DNA of 51,603 nucleotides from Bacilli bacterium (GTDB lineage Bacteria; Bacillota_I; Bacilli_A; RF39; UBA660): assembly GCA_017612805.1 (NCBI GenBank), contig JAGAFD010000001.1:1-51603 (forward strand), read 5' to 3'. Made by a program: the position numbers and the translations under genes. The notes beneath the pieces were generated by a model. That model did no database searches and had not been told where the DNA came from. It saw nothing but the letters and a program-made list of their open reading frames with translations. Shown here one piece after another: positions 50,478 to 51,603 of the stretch (position 1 is its first letter; the number at the start of each line of letters is the position of its first letter).

Positions 50478-50753
50478 ATGGGAAAACATTATTCTACTGA
50501 GTTTAAGCAAAAAATTATAGATGAATATAAATCTGGTAAGTCAGGTGGATATAACAGAGTGGCTCAAAAATATGGCTTAAGTGATGATACTGTTTACCAT
50601 TGGGTTGTAAAAGATAGAAAACAAGGTAACCAAGAAAATATTCCATATAAGAGAGTTGGACGAACTAAAGAAGAAAATATTGATTATAAAGAAAGATACG
50701 AAATACTAAAAAAATACCAAGCCTTCCTAAAGGCACAACGAGAGAAAAAGTAA
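50478..50753 (+). CDS. IS3-family transposase OrfA
   Basis: 91 residues. HTH of the IS3/IS911 type: Y-S-T-E-F-K-Q-K-I-I-D-E-Y, then Y-N-R-V-A-Q-K-Y-G-L-S-D-D-T-V-Y-H-W-V. It binds the terminal repeats. The C-terminal part (E-R-Y-E-I-L-K-K-Y-Q-A-F-L) corresponds to the leucine-zipper-like region that continues into the fused OrfAB. The reading frame ends K-K-stop at G-AAA-AAG-TAA, the probable -1 slippage site. Confidence 0.92.
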   Translation: MGKHYSTEFKQKIIDEYKSGKSGGYNRVAQKYGLSDDTVYHWVVKDRKQGNQENIPYKRVGRTKEENIDYKERYEILKKYQAFLKAQREKK

Positions 50754-50794
50754 CATTTATTAATTTATATATAAATGAGTATAAACTTTCAAAC

Positions 50795-51550
50795 ATGTGT
50801 GCTGTTTTAGAAATAAGTAAAAGAACTTACTATAAATATAGGAATGCTGAAGATAAAGATTATTATGATTATTTAATAATAAAAGAAATCTTTGATGAGT
50901 CTAAAGGTACATATGGGTATCGAAGGATAACTGAAGGCTTGAAGATTAAATATGGTGTAATATTTAATCATAAAAAAGTGCAAAGAATAATGAATAAATA
51001 TCATATGATGCCAAAGTATCATAAAATATTAAACACAACTAAATATAAAAGAATTGAATCAAATGTAATGCCTAATTTAATAAAAAGGAATTTTACTGCA
51101 ACCAGACCAAATCAAAAATGGACAACCGACATAACATACTTAATTTATAAAGATAAAAGATTATATCTATCAACAATCTTGGATTTATATGATAGAAAGG
51201 TTGTTGCTTATCAAATATCAAAATTTAATGATATAAATATTGTTATAAATACATTAAATGAAGCAATAGCAAAAAGAAAAGATGTATCTGGTTTAATCCT
51301 ACATAGTGATCAAGGATTCCAATATACATCTTATGAATACAAAGCTATCTGCAAATCAAATAATATTCAAATCTCTATGTCAAGAAAAGGAACTCCAATA
51401 GATGATTCACCAATGGAATCTTTTCATGGAATATTAAAGAAAGAAACTTTGTATAATAATGAAATATCTTCGATACAAGAATATCAAGCACTTGTTGAAG
51501 ATTGGATATTATTTTACAACACTTCTAGAATAAAATCAAAAAAGACTTAG
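50795..51550 (+). CDS. IS3-family transposase OrfB (DDE recombinase)
   Basis: 251 residues from ATG 50795. The frame is open upstream to the slip site (50744-50750), reading R-E-K-V-T-F-I-N-L-Y before this Met, so the natural product is an OrfAB fusion by -1 frameshifting. DDE residues are D (T-T-D-I-T-Y-L, about 111), D172 (H-S-D-Q-G) and E208 (S-P-M-E-S-F-H), with 35 residues between the last two as usual; K-K-E follows. Intact, so the element may be active. No RBS of its own is seen. Confidence 0.93.
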   Translation: MCAVLEISKRTYYKYRNAEDKDYYDYLIIKEIFDESKGTYGYRRITEGLKIKYGVIFNHKKVQRIMNKYHMMPKYHKILNTTKYKRIESNVMPNLIKRNFTATRPNQKWTTDITYLIYKDKRLYLSTILDLYDRKVVAYQISKFNDINIVINTLNEAIAKRKDVSGLILHSDQGFQYTSYEYKAICKSNNIQISMSRKGTPIDDSPMESFHGILKKETLYNNEISSIQEYQALVEDWILFYNTSRIKSKKT

Positions 51551-51575
51551 AATATTTTCTAAATCTTCTTTTTAT
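51543..51575 (+). terminator. possible terminator of the IS transposase genes
   Basis: AAGACTTAGAA and TTCTAAATCTT (about 51543-51568) form an 11-bp stem with one mismatch, loop TATT, followed by a T-rich tract. Confidence 0.55.
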
Positions 51576-51603
51576 TATTGTGAACTATTTGGGGTTCACT
51601 TCA

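Larger units (their letters stand above)
50395..51603 (+). mobile_element. IS3-family insertion sequence, complete
   Basis: 1209 bp bounded by inverted repeats: TGAAGTGAACCC (50395-50406) and GGGTTCACTTCA (51592-51603), with partial further similarity for about 35 bp on each side. It carries overlapping orfA and orfB in 0 and -1 frames. The right end coincides with the last base of the window, so a target duplication cannot be checked; TAA precedes the left end. Confidence 0.92.

Noticed and set aside
1-51603. CRISPR arrays, tRNA or rRNA genes
   Set aside because: No regularly spaced direct repeats, cloverleaf-like sequence or rRNA-like conserved stretch was seen.

Overview
The window is AT-rich (about 30% GC by eye), tightly packed and mostly transcribed from the + strand. 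It looks like chromosome of a low-GC, anaerobic, spore-forming member of the Bacillota. Anaerobic metabolism is suggested by a one-polypeptide pyruvate:ferredoxin oxidoreductase. Sporulation is indicated by spoVS, spoVIF, spoIVA, a cotJB-like gene and cotJC. TGA is a real stop (22798-22800, 46298-46300), so the Mycoplasma code is not used. Even so, RpoB carries Asn at the rifampicin-pocket position reported to be Asn in Mollicutes. A gut lineage on the Erysipelotrichia/RF39 side of Bacilli would fit, but this is an inference.

Layout. 1-1418: right-hand part of a diversity-generating retroelement (end of the variable repeat, hairpin, template repeat, reverse transcriptase). 1496-8111: ATP-grasp enzyme, membrane proteins, Tex, HAD phosphatase, CmpB-like membrane protein and a methyltransferase. 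8117-10876: spoVS between two hairpins, a tail-anchored unknown protein, a short SSB, a divergent pair of Xre-type regulators and a membrane-anchored unknown protein. 10946-20340: degenerate RNase J, FtsK/SpoIIIE, EngB, an orphan pseudopilin, Der, SpoVIF, SpoIVA. 20505-30204: HU, two tandem Cys-rich exported paralogues, a YbxB/RsmC-like methyltransferase, rpoB-rpoC. 30205-30667: a gene-poor stretch with what looks like an undescribed type I toxin-antitoxin locus. 30668-42716: glycosyltransferase, miaB, surface proteins, nifJ, a T-box-controlled thrS without TGS domain, two lipoproteins. 42722-44209: infC-rpmI-rplT with leader and an AUA start for infC. 44240-50370: trmL, a thioredoxin-like protein, cotJ genes, ftsA-ftsZ, a secreted nuclease and a 36-residue His/Asp-rich ORF. 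50395-51603: a complete IS3-family element ending at the last base of the window.

Cross-cutting features. Intergenic space is extremely compressed. Terminators often start inside the upstream stop codon and carry the next promoter inside or just after their T-tract. At spoVS and at 10289 the terminator-like hairpin also contains the Shine-Dalgarno sequence, and its T-run supplies the TTG start codon. Most genes use a shifted Shine-Dalgarno (AGGTGAT); a few, including the putative toxin, use AAAGGAGG. The most interesting regions are the retroelement at the left edge, the 30.2-30.6 kb RNA/toxin locus and the hairpin-start modules around spoVS.
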